Assembly: GCA_965243545.1 (NCBI GenBank)
Contig: OZ251573.1
Location: 3,534,001-3,598,000, forward strand
Direction of reading: 5' to 3'
DNA length: 64,000 bases
Origin: CATQHW01 sp965243545
GTDB lineage: Bacteria; Spirochaetota; Spirochaetia; SZUA-6; Bin103
The notes beneath the pieces were generated by a model, which had not been told where the DNA came from, made no database searches, and worked only from the letters and a program-made list of their open reading frames with translations. Numbering within the stretch: position 1 is the stretch's first letter; the number at the start of each line of letters is the position of its first letter. Both the position numbers and the translations under genes were made by a program. Shown piece after piece: positions 46,142 to 54,222 of the stretch.

Positions 46142-46531
46142 ATCGGGGTGAGGGCATGGATGGCAGGCCGGCATGGGTGGCGGCCTGCAGGCGGCGGCAG
46201 GCGCGACTCTCCTTAGAAACATACAGTCAGGCTGCCTCCGGTACCAGATCGAAGCCGAGTGCGCGGGCTTGGGTGAAGGCGGCGCTCTAATCTAACCTAA
46301 CCTAACCTCGGCAGCGGAACTGTCGTAGCCACGCCGTCTTCCCATAGGGATGACCCAGAAGGATGGCTGTCCGGGCAGTTTCGGCTTCTTCTCAGGTTTC
46401 CGTTCCTGGATGGATCGGCCCAAGTCGATGCATTGACGATCGTCGGCACGGAACCGATCCTGGAATTGATAGACATCCTGCGTGCCATGGATGGCGACAC
46501 ATTCTGTAATCGTCTGGTGAAGGCTCATAGA
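46142..46531. other. gene-poor stretch with unexplained open frames and TAACC repeats
   Basis: No recognised gene. Near 46290-46308 the sequence has three TAACC/CTAACC units. A plus-strand frame from 46301 to 46612 is open for ~100 codons and encodes hydrophobic, ordinary-looking text (VDALTIVGTEPILELIDIL, AMDGDTFCNRLVKAHR) but lacks a good start. A 78-codon frame competes on the minus strand. A short minus-strand tail (AFTQARALGFDLVPEAA) lies near 46227-46290. Probably the remains of disrupted genes. Confidence 0.5.
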
Positions 46532-46663
46532 TCGGCCGGCTGCTGCGGCTCGCCTGCCCGCACCCTCCTATGGTCGGGAGATCGGGCGCGCCACTTGAAG
46601 CGCCGGCGTTGAAGCGGCGGCGAACGCGCGGCGTTGTCTGGGGTAGAGAGCGCTCCGTCCCCG

Positions 46664-46680
46664 GCGCGGTGACACCGCGC
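46664..46680. promoter_or_regulatory. conserved palindrome in the cassette leader
   Basis: GCGCGGTGACACCGCGC can fold as a hairpin with six-base arms (GCGCGG/CCGCGC) around TGACA. It is repeated in the leaders of copies B and C and, with changes, downstream of copy A at about 47424. A role in control or in recombination is possible. Confidence 0.5.
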
Positions 46681-46731
46681 GCGCGAACCGGTAGGATCGT
46701 GTCGGGAACGGATGGCGCTCGGGGAGAACGA

Positions 46732-47337
46732 ATGGACCAGAATCTGATGGCGACCATCGGGGCGATCGTCGGCGGCACCCTCCCGCTCGGCGCCGTCATG
46801 TTCGCGTTGATCCGGTGGATCGACGGCCGGCACCGCAAGGACATGGCCCTGCTCCGCGAGGACATGGCACTGCTCCGCGAGGAGACGAAGGCCGGCGACC
46901 GCTCGCTCCGTGAGGAGATGGCAGTGCTCCGCGAGGAGACGAAGGCCGGCGACCGCTCGCTCCGTGCGGAGATGACGGCCGGGGAAGGCCGGCTCGAGGC
47001 GGCGATCAGCGGGCTGCGGGAGGAGATGAGAGCGGGCGACAGCCGGCTCGAAGCTCGTATCGAGCGCCTTGAAGGCCGGCTTGACGCTCGTATGGCGGAG
47101 ACCGAAGGCCGGCTGCGGGCTGAGATGAGGGCGACCGAAGCTCGGCTCGAAGCCCGTATGGCGGAGACCGAAGCACGTCTCGATACTCGTATCGACGGGC
47201 TCGCAGGCAGCATCAAGGAAACCAACGATCGTCTGGTCAACGTCGGGCATCGGCTGTCGAGGGTCGAGGGCGCGATCGAAGGAGCGGTCGCCAACGGCCA
47301 CCGGGAAGCGCCCGAAGCGCGGGAGGGAGCGGCGTAG
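46732..47337 (+). CDS. Coiled-coil membrane protein, cassette family, copy A
   Basis: 201 residues from ATG 46732, with GGAG nine bases upstream. An N-terminal membrane helix (ATIGAIVGGTLPLGAVMFALI) is followed by a basic stop (RHRK) and a long Glu/Arg/Leu coiled coil. Two copies of an 18-residue repeat of the type MAVLREETKAGDRSLREE are followed by shorter repeats (MAETEGRLRAEM, ARLEARMAET). The frame upstream of the ATG is open here but shifted in copy C, which supports this start. Tail: VNVGHRLSRVEGAIEGAVANG, then a hydrophilic end. No enzymatic motif is seen; an apolipoprotein-like or DUF1640-type coiled coil is the nearest description. Confidence 0.8.
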   Translation: MDQNLMATIGAIVGGTLPLGAVMFALIRWIDGRHRKDMALLREDMALLREETKAGDRSLREEMAVLREETKAGDRSLRAEMTAGEGRLEAAISGLREEMRAGDSRLEARIERLEGRLDARMAETEGRLRAEMRATEARLEARMAETEARLDTRIDGLAGSIKETNDRLVNVGHRLSRVEGAIEGAVANGHREAPEAREGAA

Positions 47338-47476
47338 CCTGCCGGCCGGGCGTTTGTGCGGCCGGGCCGATGCGCCGGCGTTGAAGCGGCAGCGAACACG
47401 CGGCGCTGTAGCGCTCCGCTCCGGCGCGGTGACGCCGTGCGGAGATTCGCTTGTACCGGACGGGCCAAGGCATAGA
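47338..47476. other. degenerate cassette leader without a gene
   Basis: This 139-base gap repeats the cassette leader (CCGGCGTTGAAGCGG, then CGGCGCGGTGACGCC) with changes, but no MDQN-type gene follows. It is evidence of a deleted further tandem copy. Confidence 0.55.
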
Positions 47477-47797
47477 TCAGAAGCTGCTGACGCGCGCGAC
47501 GCGCAGGCGTTCGATGGCGGTGACCACCACCGCGGTGACCAGCATCAGGATGGTGGCCAGGGCCAGCCCCTGGCCGAGGTTGAGGGCGCCGGGGCGGCCG
47601 AGCAGGCGGAAGATGGCGAGCGGGATGGTCGGCAGGTCGTCGCGCGCGACGATCGCGGTCGCGCCGAACTCGCCGAGCGAGATCGAAAGGCGAACGCCGC
47701 CGCCACCCCCATCGCGCGGGCGACGATCGGCAGCTCGACGCGGCGCGCCACCGCCGCCCGGCCGGCGCCGAGCACGCGCGCGGCGTGGATGTTCAGG
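47477..47797 (-). pseudogene. thiP-like ABC permease fragment, frameshifted
   Basis: The C-terminal end of an ABC permease of the thiamine/iron type is evident: SLGEFGATAIVARDDLPTIPLAIFRLLG, then a hydrophobic span LALATILMLVTAVVVTAIERLR. Upstream in another frame is AARVLGAGRAAVARRVELPIVARAMGVAAAFAF, which would join it directly. A one-base loss near 47685 separates them, and all earlier transmembrane segments are missing. So the gene is broken at both levels. A thiB-like piece lies just beyond. Confidence 0.7.
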
Positions 47798-47969
47798 GAC
47801 CGGGCTCCCCGTGATCTGTGTTCCACACCATAGCATGTGTTGGCATCCTCGTCAAGCCGCCGCATCATCGTGGGCGGACCGCGCCGACTCGGCGGCCGGA
47901 CCAGCGTCCGCCGACTCTGTACCAGCGCTAAGCGAGGCGGCGACCGGCCGATCTAACGGGGCGGTCTCA

Positions 47970-48085
47970 TCGTTGACCACCTGCGGCCTGGGAAGGTGTT
48001 GTCGATCCCGACGATGACGTCGGCCAGCGGCCTGCCGCGCGCCAGGATCGCCTCGTTGACGGCCCGGCCTCCGCCAGATCGACTG
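47970..48085 (-). pseudogene. thiB-like substrate-binding protein fragment
   Basis: On the minus strand the text AVNEAILARGRPLADVIVGI followed by DNTF corresponds to the segment of periplasmic thiamine-binding ThiB that precedes the ligand pocket (compare VNRLILTKDxPxADVVYGIDN in the E. coli family member). Both ends are missing, and frame and stops do not allow a protein. Together with the thiP piece it indicates a decayed thiBP-type transporter. Family call is by short motif. Confidence 0.5.
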
Positions 48086-48099
48086 TGCCGAGTCGGCGC

Positions 48100-51000
48100 T
48101 CATCCCGCATCAGCCCATAGCCAATCCAGGTCGGCAAACGCCAGTTTCCTCTCGAAGTTGTCGATGTTGTCCTGTACGTTGATGATCAAGCAGCGCTCGC
48201 CGCCGCCGTTCTTGGGTCCTCGGAGCCCTCTGCCGATCATCTGAAAATACAGATTCGGACTATAGACGGGCCGGGCAACGACAATCGCACGTGTCTTTGG
48301 CGCGTCGAATCCTTCCCGGAACACGCCGTAGTTTACCAGAACGGTGATCTTGCCGTTGCGAAAACCGTCGACCACCGAACGGCGCACCGAGCGATCGGTA
48401 TGTCCGCTGACCGCTCGGGCTTTCACACCCTTCATGTTCAGCAACCCCGCTACGGTATGCGAGTGTTCGACCGACGTTGCAAATATCAGCGTTGGCCACT
48501 CCGGATTCTGTTCGGCTACCTGACTCTGATAGGCGGCGACTATGCCGAGGGTTCTTTCAGTGTCATCAGCGATGCGTTTCTCCACACTCCGGGGCAGCCA
48601 AGCCGGCCGCGGCATAGACTCGATCTCGTCTACTTCAGCCGGGTTCAGGGAATACTTTCCGCCGTCGATGGTCTCATGGTCAGCTTGAGCGAGCACACGC
48701 ATGGCCTGAAGCTCGCGAACGACGGCAACCGGGTCATCGTTCGAGAACGCGCCATTGTCCAGTCGGCTGCTGCCGTACCGACGGACCAACCTGGCGGTCT
48801 CCGATTCGTCATGGCCACGATACGGCGTGGCCGTCAGGCCAAGCAAGAACGGTTCGTCCTGTCTCCGCCATCGGGTTAGACCTATCTCCTCCATCACCGA
48901 CGTATGGCTTCGGGAGATTGACCGGTGCGCTTCGTCGAAGACGACCAATCCCAAGTCACTTATGAACCGGTACGACGGGTCCCCATTGGAGAGTCTGGAG
49001 TGAAGCGTCTGGATCGTCGCCACCACGACATGCAGTTCGCTCGTGGCCACCGGTGCGGGTTGTTGATCCCACATCCGAGAAATTCGCAGGGCGGTGGCGG
49101 CTCCCATTCCCGACCACACCTGCCGCCAAGACTCTACTGCCTGTTCGCACAGTTCATCTCGATCCGCAACCCAGAGGACGCCTCTGGTGTAAAAGCCGTC
49201 GCGCATCGCTTGAACGATCGCCTGAACCGTCACGCGCGTCTTCCCCGCACCCGTCGGCAGGCTGATCATCCCACGTCGAGGTCCTCCGTTCTCTCCCTTG
49301 CTAAGCAGGTCCGTGATGCGGTCAACGATGCGTTGTTGATATGCGTGCAACCTTGGCAAGGAAAACGGCCCATCAACCTCCACAAACGGGGCTCTACGCA
49401 CCCGACGTTCGCCCGCCCACTCCGGCCCGAATCCCATCGACTCAACGAACTCCACCGCCCGAGGCGAGCCGGCCCAGCGGGTTGGCGGATGCAAATCAGC
49501 GAGCGCCCGCCGATGTTCGTACAACGCCCCGGTATGGAAGGTGGCGATTGCCGCCTCCGCCACCTTGACGCCAGTCAAGCTCGCTCCTTCAGCCGTGATG
49601 GCGCTCCTGAGCGACCGAGGGAGGCTCAGACGCAAATGGTCTTCACCAACGGCATTCAGCAGCCTGGCCGCATCCGTCGGTTCCTTCCTGATCTCCTCCC
49701 GGCGTCGCTTGATCTCCTCCTGTGTACCAGAATGCAGGAGCGCTTCGATCTCTCCGTCGTCGATCTCGGTTTCCAATGCACCGGCGACCCTCCGAACGTC
49801 GCCTGCGTCGCTTCCAGTGCCGACCAGCAGCACGTTCGAGTCTACACGCACGCAACGCGGCTCGCTCCCGTCGTCTCCAACGATGCGCTGGCAGCGGACG
49901 AGGTCATAGGCCCGCCAAGACGAGCGAGCGCCTGGCCAGACATCCCTCAAGGGAACCGGGTCTTCTTCGCCAATGATCTCGAACCGCGGCTCGGCCAACG
50001 TGAAAGCGTCGCGGATTCGATCCGCCATAGGATGTGACCGCAGAGCCTGCAGCGCGTCTCGATTGCGTGGTTTCAGACCGATGGCGTCGCCGAATTTGGC
50101 AAATCCGCCGGCACACCGTATGCGCCCATGCTTCTCAATCATCATCAGAACGGGCGAAGAAAACCGGGCATCCGGATAGGTTTTGTGTTGCGTATCGTGT
50201 CCCATCAGCCAGCATTGATAACTACCTTCGGCCTTGAGCAGTGCGTCCACGTAGCGCGCATTTCCCTCATCCGAGAGGCATGTCAACACTTGTAACGGGC
50301 CCGTTCCCGAAGTCGATCTGAATACAAGGCGACCGCTTTGAGGGCTCGATGGAAGATCGCGTTGCCTATAAGTACGCTCGCATTCCGAATGAAAAAGTCC
50401 ATACCAAGGCTCGCTCGAAAGGTCTTTTTCAGTCGGCCGGTCTGAGACCCCAACTCTTTGCAGCAATTCGATGTCAGCACCGTGATATATGACATCCACC
50501 GTCGCGCTTGCGTCTCGACTTCCATCGTCGGGCACGATCTCGCCCGGAAGCAGAACAGAGTCCGCGGGTTGCCATTTACGGGCCACCGTATACACACGAA
50601 GGCGCTCTTCCTTTCTCGGCAAGGTTGATGCGGCTTCGTCTACTCCCGCGGACCGAGCTCGCTTCCAAAACTCCTTCCACCAGCGATCATCGGCGCTGGC
50701 AGAACCGCGTGGCGGCAACTCGTCCGCCATCGACTTGAAGGCTGCCCGTGCCGAAATTCGTCGCAACCCCAACGTGCGGAGGTCTCTTACCACTTGCTCG
50801 TCGGACGCAAGCTCGGCATGTACCAAATGGCCGCCCTTGTCGTCGTCGGACAGAGGCAGGAAAACGGCGCTCGGGTCGGGCGCTCGCCATTCCTCGCTTT
50901 GCGTCAAGACTATGCCGCCCAGAGCCCGCGGGCTCCTTCTGTTTGATTCAGGAAGAAGCGCTGCTACTCGGATCGCTGCCTTGGACGCCTCGATAGACCG

Positions 51001-52521
51001 ATCCGAAAGCCATCCGCCCTTCAAGGCCGCTAGCCAGTCAGCGACGGACGCTCGGTAGAAGCGGCCATGTCGGTCGAGTAGCTGATCGATCTTCGCTAGC
51101 CTGTTCCTTGTCAACGCGGTGTGATGCACCCAATCCCTGGGTCGGAGCTCGTAAGACATCCACTGATTGAGCGGCTCTTGCATGACGCGAGGCGTGGTTA
51201 GCTGCTCTGGGGCATAGCTGACTTCGTTGCTCACCCGCAACCGGCCATCTTGATCGGGGACGATCGCTTTCCCGTCCAGCGCGGAGATCAGACTGTCCCG
51301 CAGCTGTTTGCTGTGATCGCCGTCGCCTGTCGCCCAACGGCGCGGCAGGGCGTCGAGGTGCCGCGCCGGTTCGCTCGCCGTTGCAAGCGAGGACAGCGCC
51401 TCGGCTACCATTCGGGCCGCCGCATCGATCAGTTCATCGTTGTACGGGCCCGGCAGGAGGTTCTGTCGATCTTCGTTTGTCTTCCACGGCGCATTCAGGA
51501 CGCCGGCGAGCAAGCTAGCCGTCTGCGTCGGAAAGAACGCCCAGAAGCGACCGGGCTCGGTTAACCTGTCAAGAGGAGCGGCCCAGACAATCGGCACCGT
51601 TCCTGTATCGTCTAACGTGCGGCTGTCGTCTCGGGCAGTGTCGGACAGCGTGTGTCTTCTTTCCCAGCGTCGCCACCGCGAAGAACCGTTGCCGGTGTTC
51701 AACCTGAAGTCCTCGCCATCGCGCACAAGGGTGAACTCGCGGGACTCGCTACCCACGTCCAGCGTCAGATATCGCACGTGCGGAACGAATAGCAGAAACT
51801 CCGGCGGGAACTCACCTACTTGCGCCGCCAAGTCATCGAACGCATTCGCTTTGAGGGGAAGGCGCACTATGTTGTTCGCCCACTCCATCAATTCCCGCAG
51901 GTCTTCGTCGCAGCCTGCCTCGTGCTCGGGATCCATCGCTTCCGGCAACCGAAGCGCCGGATAACGTTCAGCCGCCACATAGCGGCCGATTCGCTCGGCA
52001 GCGCGTTTCCTGTCGAACCGTATAGCGCCGGACCGACTGTAGAATTCGGGCGAATCCGTAACACCGAGCACCGATTTGAAGCCCAGGCCGAATCGGCCGA
52101 TTTCGTTCGTGCCGCGTTTGGGCGACAGATGCGCAAACATGAGCGCGTTGACGCCGTCAGTGTCTATTGGCTTGCCATCATCGGCGCAGTAGAGGAATCG
52201 ATCGGTCAGCCGAATCAAGATGCTGCCTCCCGTCCCTCGGTGGATCAACGCATCTGCGGCGTTTTGAACCAGTTCGTAGAGCTGCCGATGGGCGTAACCG
52301 CCGCGGGCCGTGTCGTACTCATGATTGGCATCCTGCTTGACGAGGCTAGGTTGCGCGCGATATGCGTCAAGCGTCTTGCAGGTTTCCTCTGTCACGAAAC
52401 GACCGAGGGTCCCGTCCGGTCCCTCCCATGTGGTCTCAGCGCCAGCAACCGGGAGCGCGAACGACGTAGCAACGCGGAACTTGCTCCGCTCGGCACTCGA
52501 GAAGTCGTACTGCGGTTTCAT
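48100..52521 (-). CDS. Sacsin/Hsp90-like ATPase fused to a DEAD/DEAH helicase, candidate defence protein
   Basis: 1473 residues from ATG 52521. The N-terminal region has a GHKL-type ATPase of the sacsin class: LYELVQNAADALIH (Asn box), DDGKPID, and GRFGLGFKSVLGVTDSPEF. A long middle region with little recognisable content follows. The C-terminal ~450 residues are a superfamily 2 helicase: SLPTGAGKTRVT (Walker A), VVFDEAH (Walker B), GLTATPY (motif III) and RGLRGP (motif VI). Proteins with an Hsp90-like ATPase and an SF2 helicase occur in anti-phage islands. Here the gene is less GC-rich than its surroundings and coupled to a truncated BrnT gene (ATGA). Role in defence is inferred. Confidence 0.85.
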   Translation of the reverse strand: MKPQYDFSSAERSKFRVATSFALPVAGAETTWEGPDGTLGRFVTEETCKTLDAYRAQPSLVKQDANHEYDTARGGYAHRQLYELVQNAADALIHRGTGGSILIRLTDRFLYCADDGKPIDTDGVNALMFAHLSPKRGTNEIGRFGLGFKSVLGVTDSPEFYSRSGAIRFDRKRAAERIGRYVAAERYPALRLPEAMDPEHEAGCDEDLRELMEWANNIVRLPLKANAFDDLAAQVGEFPPEFLLFVPHVRYLTLDVGSESREFTLVRDGEDFRLNTGNGSSRWRRWERRHTLSDTARDDSRTLDDTGTVPIVWAAPLDRLTEPGRFWAFFPTQTASLLAGVLNAPWKTNEDRQNLLPGPYNDELIDAAARMVAEALSSLATASEPARHLDALPRRWATGDGDHSKQLRDSLISALDGKAIVPDQDGRLRVSNEVSYAPEQLTTPRVMQEPLNQWMSYELRPRDWVHHTALTRNRLAKIDQLLDRHGRFYRASVADWLAALKGGWLSDRSIEASKAAIRVAALLPESNRRSPRALGGIVLTQSEEWRAPDPSAVFLPLSDDDKGGHLVHAELASDEQVVRDLRTLGLRRISARAAFKSMADELPPRGSASADDRWWKEFWKRARSAGVDEAASTLPRKEERLRVYTVARKWQPADSVLLPGEIVPDDGSRDASATVDVIYHGADIELLQRVGVSDRPTEKDLSSEPWYGLFHSECERTYRQRDLPSSPQSGRLVFRSTSGTGPLQVLTCLSDEGNARYVDALLKAEGSYQCWLMGHDTQHKTYPDARFSSPVLMMIEKHGRIRCAGGFAKFGDAIGLKPRNRDALQALRSHPMADRIRDAFTLAEPRFEIIGEEDPVPLRDVWPGARSSWRAYDLVRCQRIVGDDGSEPRCVRVDSNVLLVGTGSDAGDVRRVAGALETEIDDGEIEALLHSGTQEEIKRRREEIRKEPTDAARLLNAVGEDHLRLSLPRSLRSAITAEGASLTGVKVAEAAIATFHTGALYEHRRALADLHPPTRWAGSPRAVEFVESMGFGPEWAGERRVRRAPFVEVDGPFSLPRLHAYQQRIVDRITDLLSKGENGGPRRGMISLPTGAGKTRVTVQAIVQAMRDGFYTRGVLWVADRDELCEQAVESWRQVWSGMGAATALRISRMWDQQPAPVATSELHVVVATIQTLHSRLSNGDPSYRFISDLGLVVFDEAHRSISRSHTSVMEEIGLTRWRRQDEPFLLGLTATPYRGHDESETARLVRRYGSSRLDNGAFSNDDPVAVVRELQAMRVLAQADHETIDGGKYSLNPAEVDEIESMPRPAWLPRSVEKRIADDTERTLGIVAAYQSQVAEQNPEWPTLIFATSVEHSHTVAGLLNMKGVKARAVSGHTDRSVRRSVVDGFRNGKITVLVNYGVFREGFDAPKTRAIVVARPVYSPNLYFQMIGRGLRGPKNGGGERCLIINVQDNIDNFERKLAFADLDWLWADAG

Positions 52522-52781
52522 GGTTGCTGCTCGTATTGGCGCCGCTCTTGAGGTTCGGCCGGTCGTGCTGATATGATGCGCACCGCCGTCCTGCCATCGT
52601 CCATCTCGCGGTACGTGTGAATCACGACCAAGATCTGCCCCCATTGTGACTGGCCTTGCGAAATCCACCGTTGCTCCATATCGCTATGTTCGTCATCCGG
52701 CAGTGACAACATCAGTGGGTCGCCGAACACGCTGGCCGCGTCCTCGAAGGATACCCCATGCTTGGTGACGTTGCGGCGGTC
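52518..52781 (-). pseudogene. BrnT-like toxin gene lacking its normal N-terminus
   Basis: The frame encodes the BrnT (DUF497) pattern: RRNVTKHGVSFEDAASVFGD, DDEHSDMEQRWISQGQS, LVVIHTYREM and VRIISARPAEPQERRQYE. The typical N-terminal WDxxKxxxN start is replaced at about 52781 by sequence that also belongs to the neighbouring hsdS remnant. The only in-frame start is an internal GTG at 52730. The stop overlaps the helicase ATG (ATGA), so it still forms part of that transcription unit. No BrnA antitoxin is seen. Confidence 0.65.
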
Positions 52782-53057
52782 ACCATGGGGCAGTCGCCGC
52801 CATCCGTTACCATCAATGAAGATGGAGTCGGACTACCGTTCATCCAGGGTAACGCCGCCGCTATCCTGTCGTCGATGGACGACGCCATCGAGAAGTCTGC
52901 GCAGTCGGTGGCCCGGCTGCCGAGGGTCAAGAGCGGTCTGATGGGATGTCTTCTCACCGGCCAGGTCCGCGTTACGGCGGACACGGTGGCGAGCGCCGCG
53001 AAGAGGGGAGGGTGGGGCCGCGGCGCGGCCCACCCTCCTCGGTTGGCGAATCGGTAG
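52758..53057 (+). pseudogene. hsdS (type I restriction specificity) remnant, internally deleted
   Basis: The frame starts with the N-terminal part of an HsdS target-recognition domain (LGDVAAVTMGQSPPS, GLPFIQG). It then jumps to the C-terminal conserved region of the same family (AILSSMDDAIEKSAQSVARL, KSGLMGCLLTGQVRV), leaving out some 300 or more residues in between. Both conserved ends are in one frame, so a precise in-frame deletion or recombination between short repeats joined them. No hsdM or hsdR is next to it. Loss of the recognition domains means it should not function. Confidence 0.78.
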
Positions 53058-53071
53058 CCGACGGTCTCGCG

Positions 53072-54145
53072 CTACGGAGCGGCGACCGGAAGATGGGCGA
53101 CCACGCCGGCGTGGTCGGACGGCCACAAGCCGCCCGGCGTCCGGTCCGCCGCCACGTCGCCTACCGTCATGGCGCGGATGGCGGCCCCTTCCCGCAGCTG
53201 CACGCCCTTGGTGAAGATCAGGTCGATCCGCCGTTCCAGCTGGCTCATCTCGTTCATCAGGTCGTCGGCCTGGCAGCAGGTGTAGCCGCTGCCGGCGTCG
53301 GACTGCCACGCGTCCCGGTAGCCGGCGGCGATGATCGCCTGGTACGCCGCGCCGTCCGTCGCATTCGTGTTGAAGTCTCCCAGCAGGATCACCGGCGACT
53401 TCTCGTCCTTCAGGCTGGCGATCAGTTCCTGGGCCTGGGGGACGCGAACCAATGCTTCAAAGTGCTCCAAGTGCGTGTTGACCACGTGATACGTCGCGCC
53501 GCCCACGGTGACGTCGACGGCCACGTAGCCGCGCGGCACCGAGACGCCGAGGTCGGCGACCGGCAGTTCGGCCTGGTACTTGGCGGCCGTCGCCTCGCCC
53601 GCCGTGACGCCGTCGCGAACCAGAATCACGTCGTGGTCGGTCAGGCGCACGTCGACCAGTCCCGTCTGCGTCAGCATCGGCATCTCGAGATCGAAGGTTG
53701 CGACGCGGCCGGCCTCCTTGTAGCTCAACCCTTCGTCCTTGAGCGCGGCCATCAGTACGACCATGAAGTCGGCTTGGACCGTTTCCGCGTTCGGCGCCGG
53801 GCTCGCCGGGGAATCGGCGGGAGTTTGCGTGCGGACCAACGAGATCTCCTGCAGCCCGACCACGTGGGGATTCGACGCCTTGATGGTCTTGGCGATCGCC
53901 GCCGCGCGGGCGGGGAAGTCCGACGCCAGGTAGGCTTGGTAGAACGCGGCGACTTGCCCCGGAATCTGCGCCTGAACCGTGGTCTCAAGGATCGCGTCCG
54001 GGGGCGCGCCGACGTAGACGTTGTACGTCATCACGGTGAGATCTTCGGGCTCCGCGCGCGGCCCGAATCCCACGCACCCGGCCATGACGGCGAGCATCAC
54101 GGCGCCCGACAGGGCGATGGCGGCCTTCGCTGGTGATCTGGACAT
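53072..54145 (-). CDS. Secreted EEP-family lipoprotein (endonuclease/exonuclease/phosphatase)
   Basis: 357 residues from ATG 54145, with a strong GGAGGAGG site. Signal peptide with lipobox AVMAGC at about residue 24. EEP motifs: LTVMTYNVYVGAP, VVGLQEISLV, HDVILVRDG, YHVVNTHLEHFE, VILLGDFNTNATD, RRIDLIFTKG and SDHAGVVAHL. It could be an extracellular nuclease or phosphodiesterase, possibly against phospholipids; two Cys (YTCCQADD) lie in a loop. Neighbours are unrelated: the hsdS remnant and the Lhr helicase. Confidence 0.88.
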   Translation of the reverse strand: MSRSPAKAAIALSGAVMLAVMAGCVGFGPRAEPEDLTVMTYNVYVGAPPDAILETTVQAQIPGQVAAFYQAYLASDFPARAAAIAKTIKASNPHVVGLQEISLVRTQTPADSPASPAPNAETVQADFMVVLMAALKDEGLSYKEAGRVATFDLEMPMLTQTGLVDVRLTDHDVILVRDGVTAGEATAAKYQAELPVADLGVSVPRGYVAVDVTVGGATYHVVNTHLEHFEALVRVPQAQELIASLKDEKSPVILLGDFNTNATDGAAYQAIIAAGYRDAWQSDAGSGYTCCQADDLMNEMSQLERRIDLIFTKGVQLREGAAIRAMTVGDVAADRTPGGLWPSDHAGVVAHLPVAAP

Positions 54146-54222
54146 GGTTTCCTCCTCCCAGGTCATCGTTCGGTTGTTACGAACGGTCCCATCGTACTCG
54201 AAATCCGGTTGGGTGCGCCCGG

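Larger units (their letters stand above)
46532..47450. repeat. dispersed coiled-coil cassette, copy A
   Basis: The flanks and gene of this unit are shared with copies B and C (58770-60782, opposite strand). The left boundary is near TCGGCCGGCTGCTGCGG (46532), the leader contains a conserved palindrome, and after the gene a degenerate second leader follows (47338-47450), as if a further tandem copy had been lost. Confidence 0.75.

Noticed and set aside
46290..46308. TAACC units resembling telomere repeats
   Set aside because: Only three units in a bacterial chromosomal setting with genes on both sides. Treated as a short sequence repeat, not a chromosome end.
46292..46528. Minus-strand 78-codon open frame
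   Set aside because: No family resemblance that I can defend, and it competes with an equally plausible plus-strand frame; listed only as an unexplained region.
47852..48103. 83-codon minus-strand frame from 48103
   Set aside because: Translation is low-complexity and shows no motif; the neighbouring frame holds a recognisable ThiB piece, so the remnant was annotated instead.
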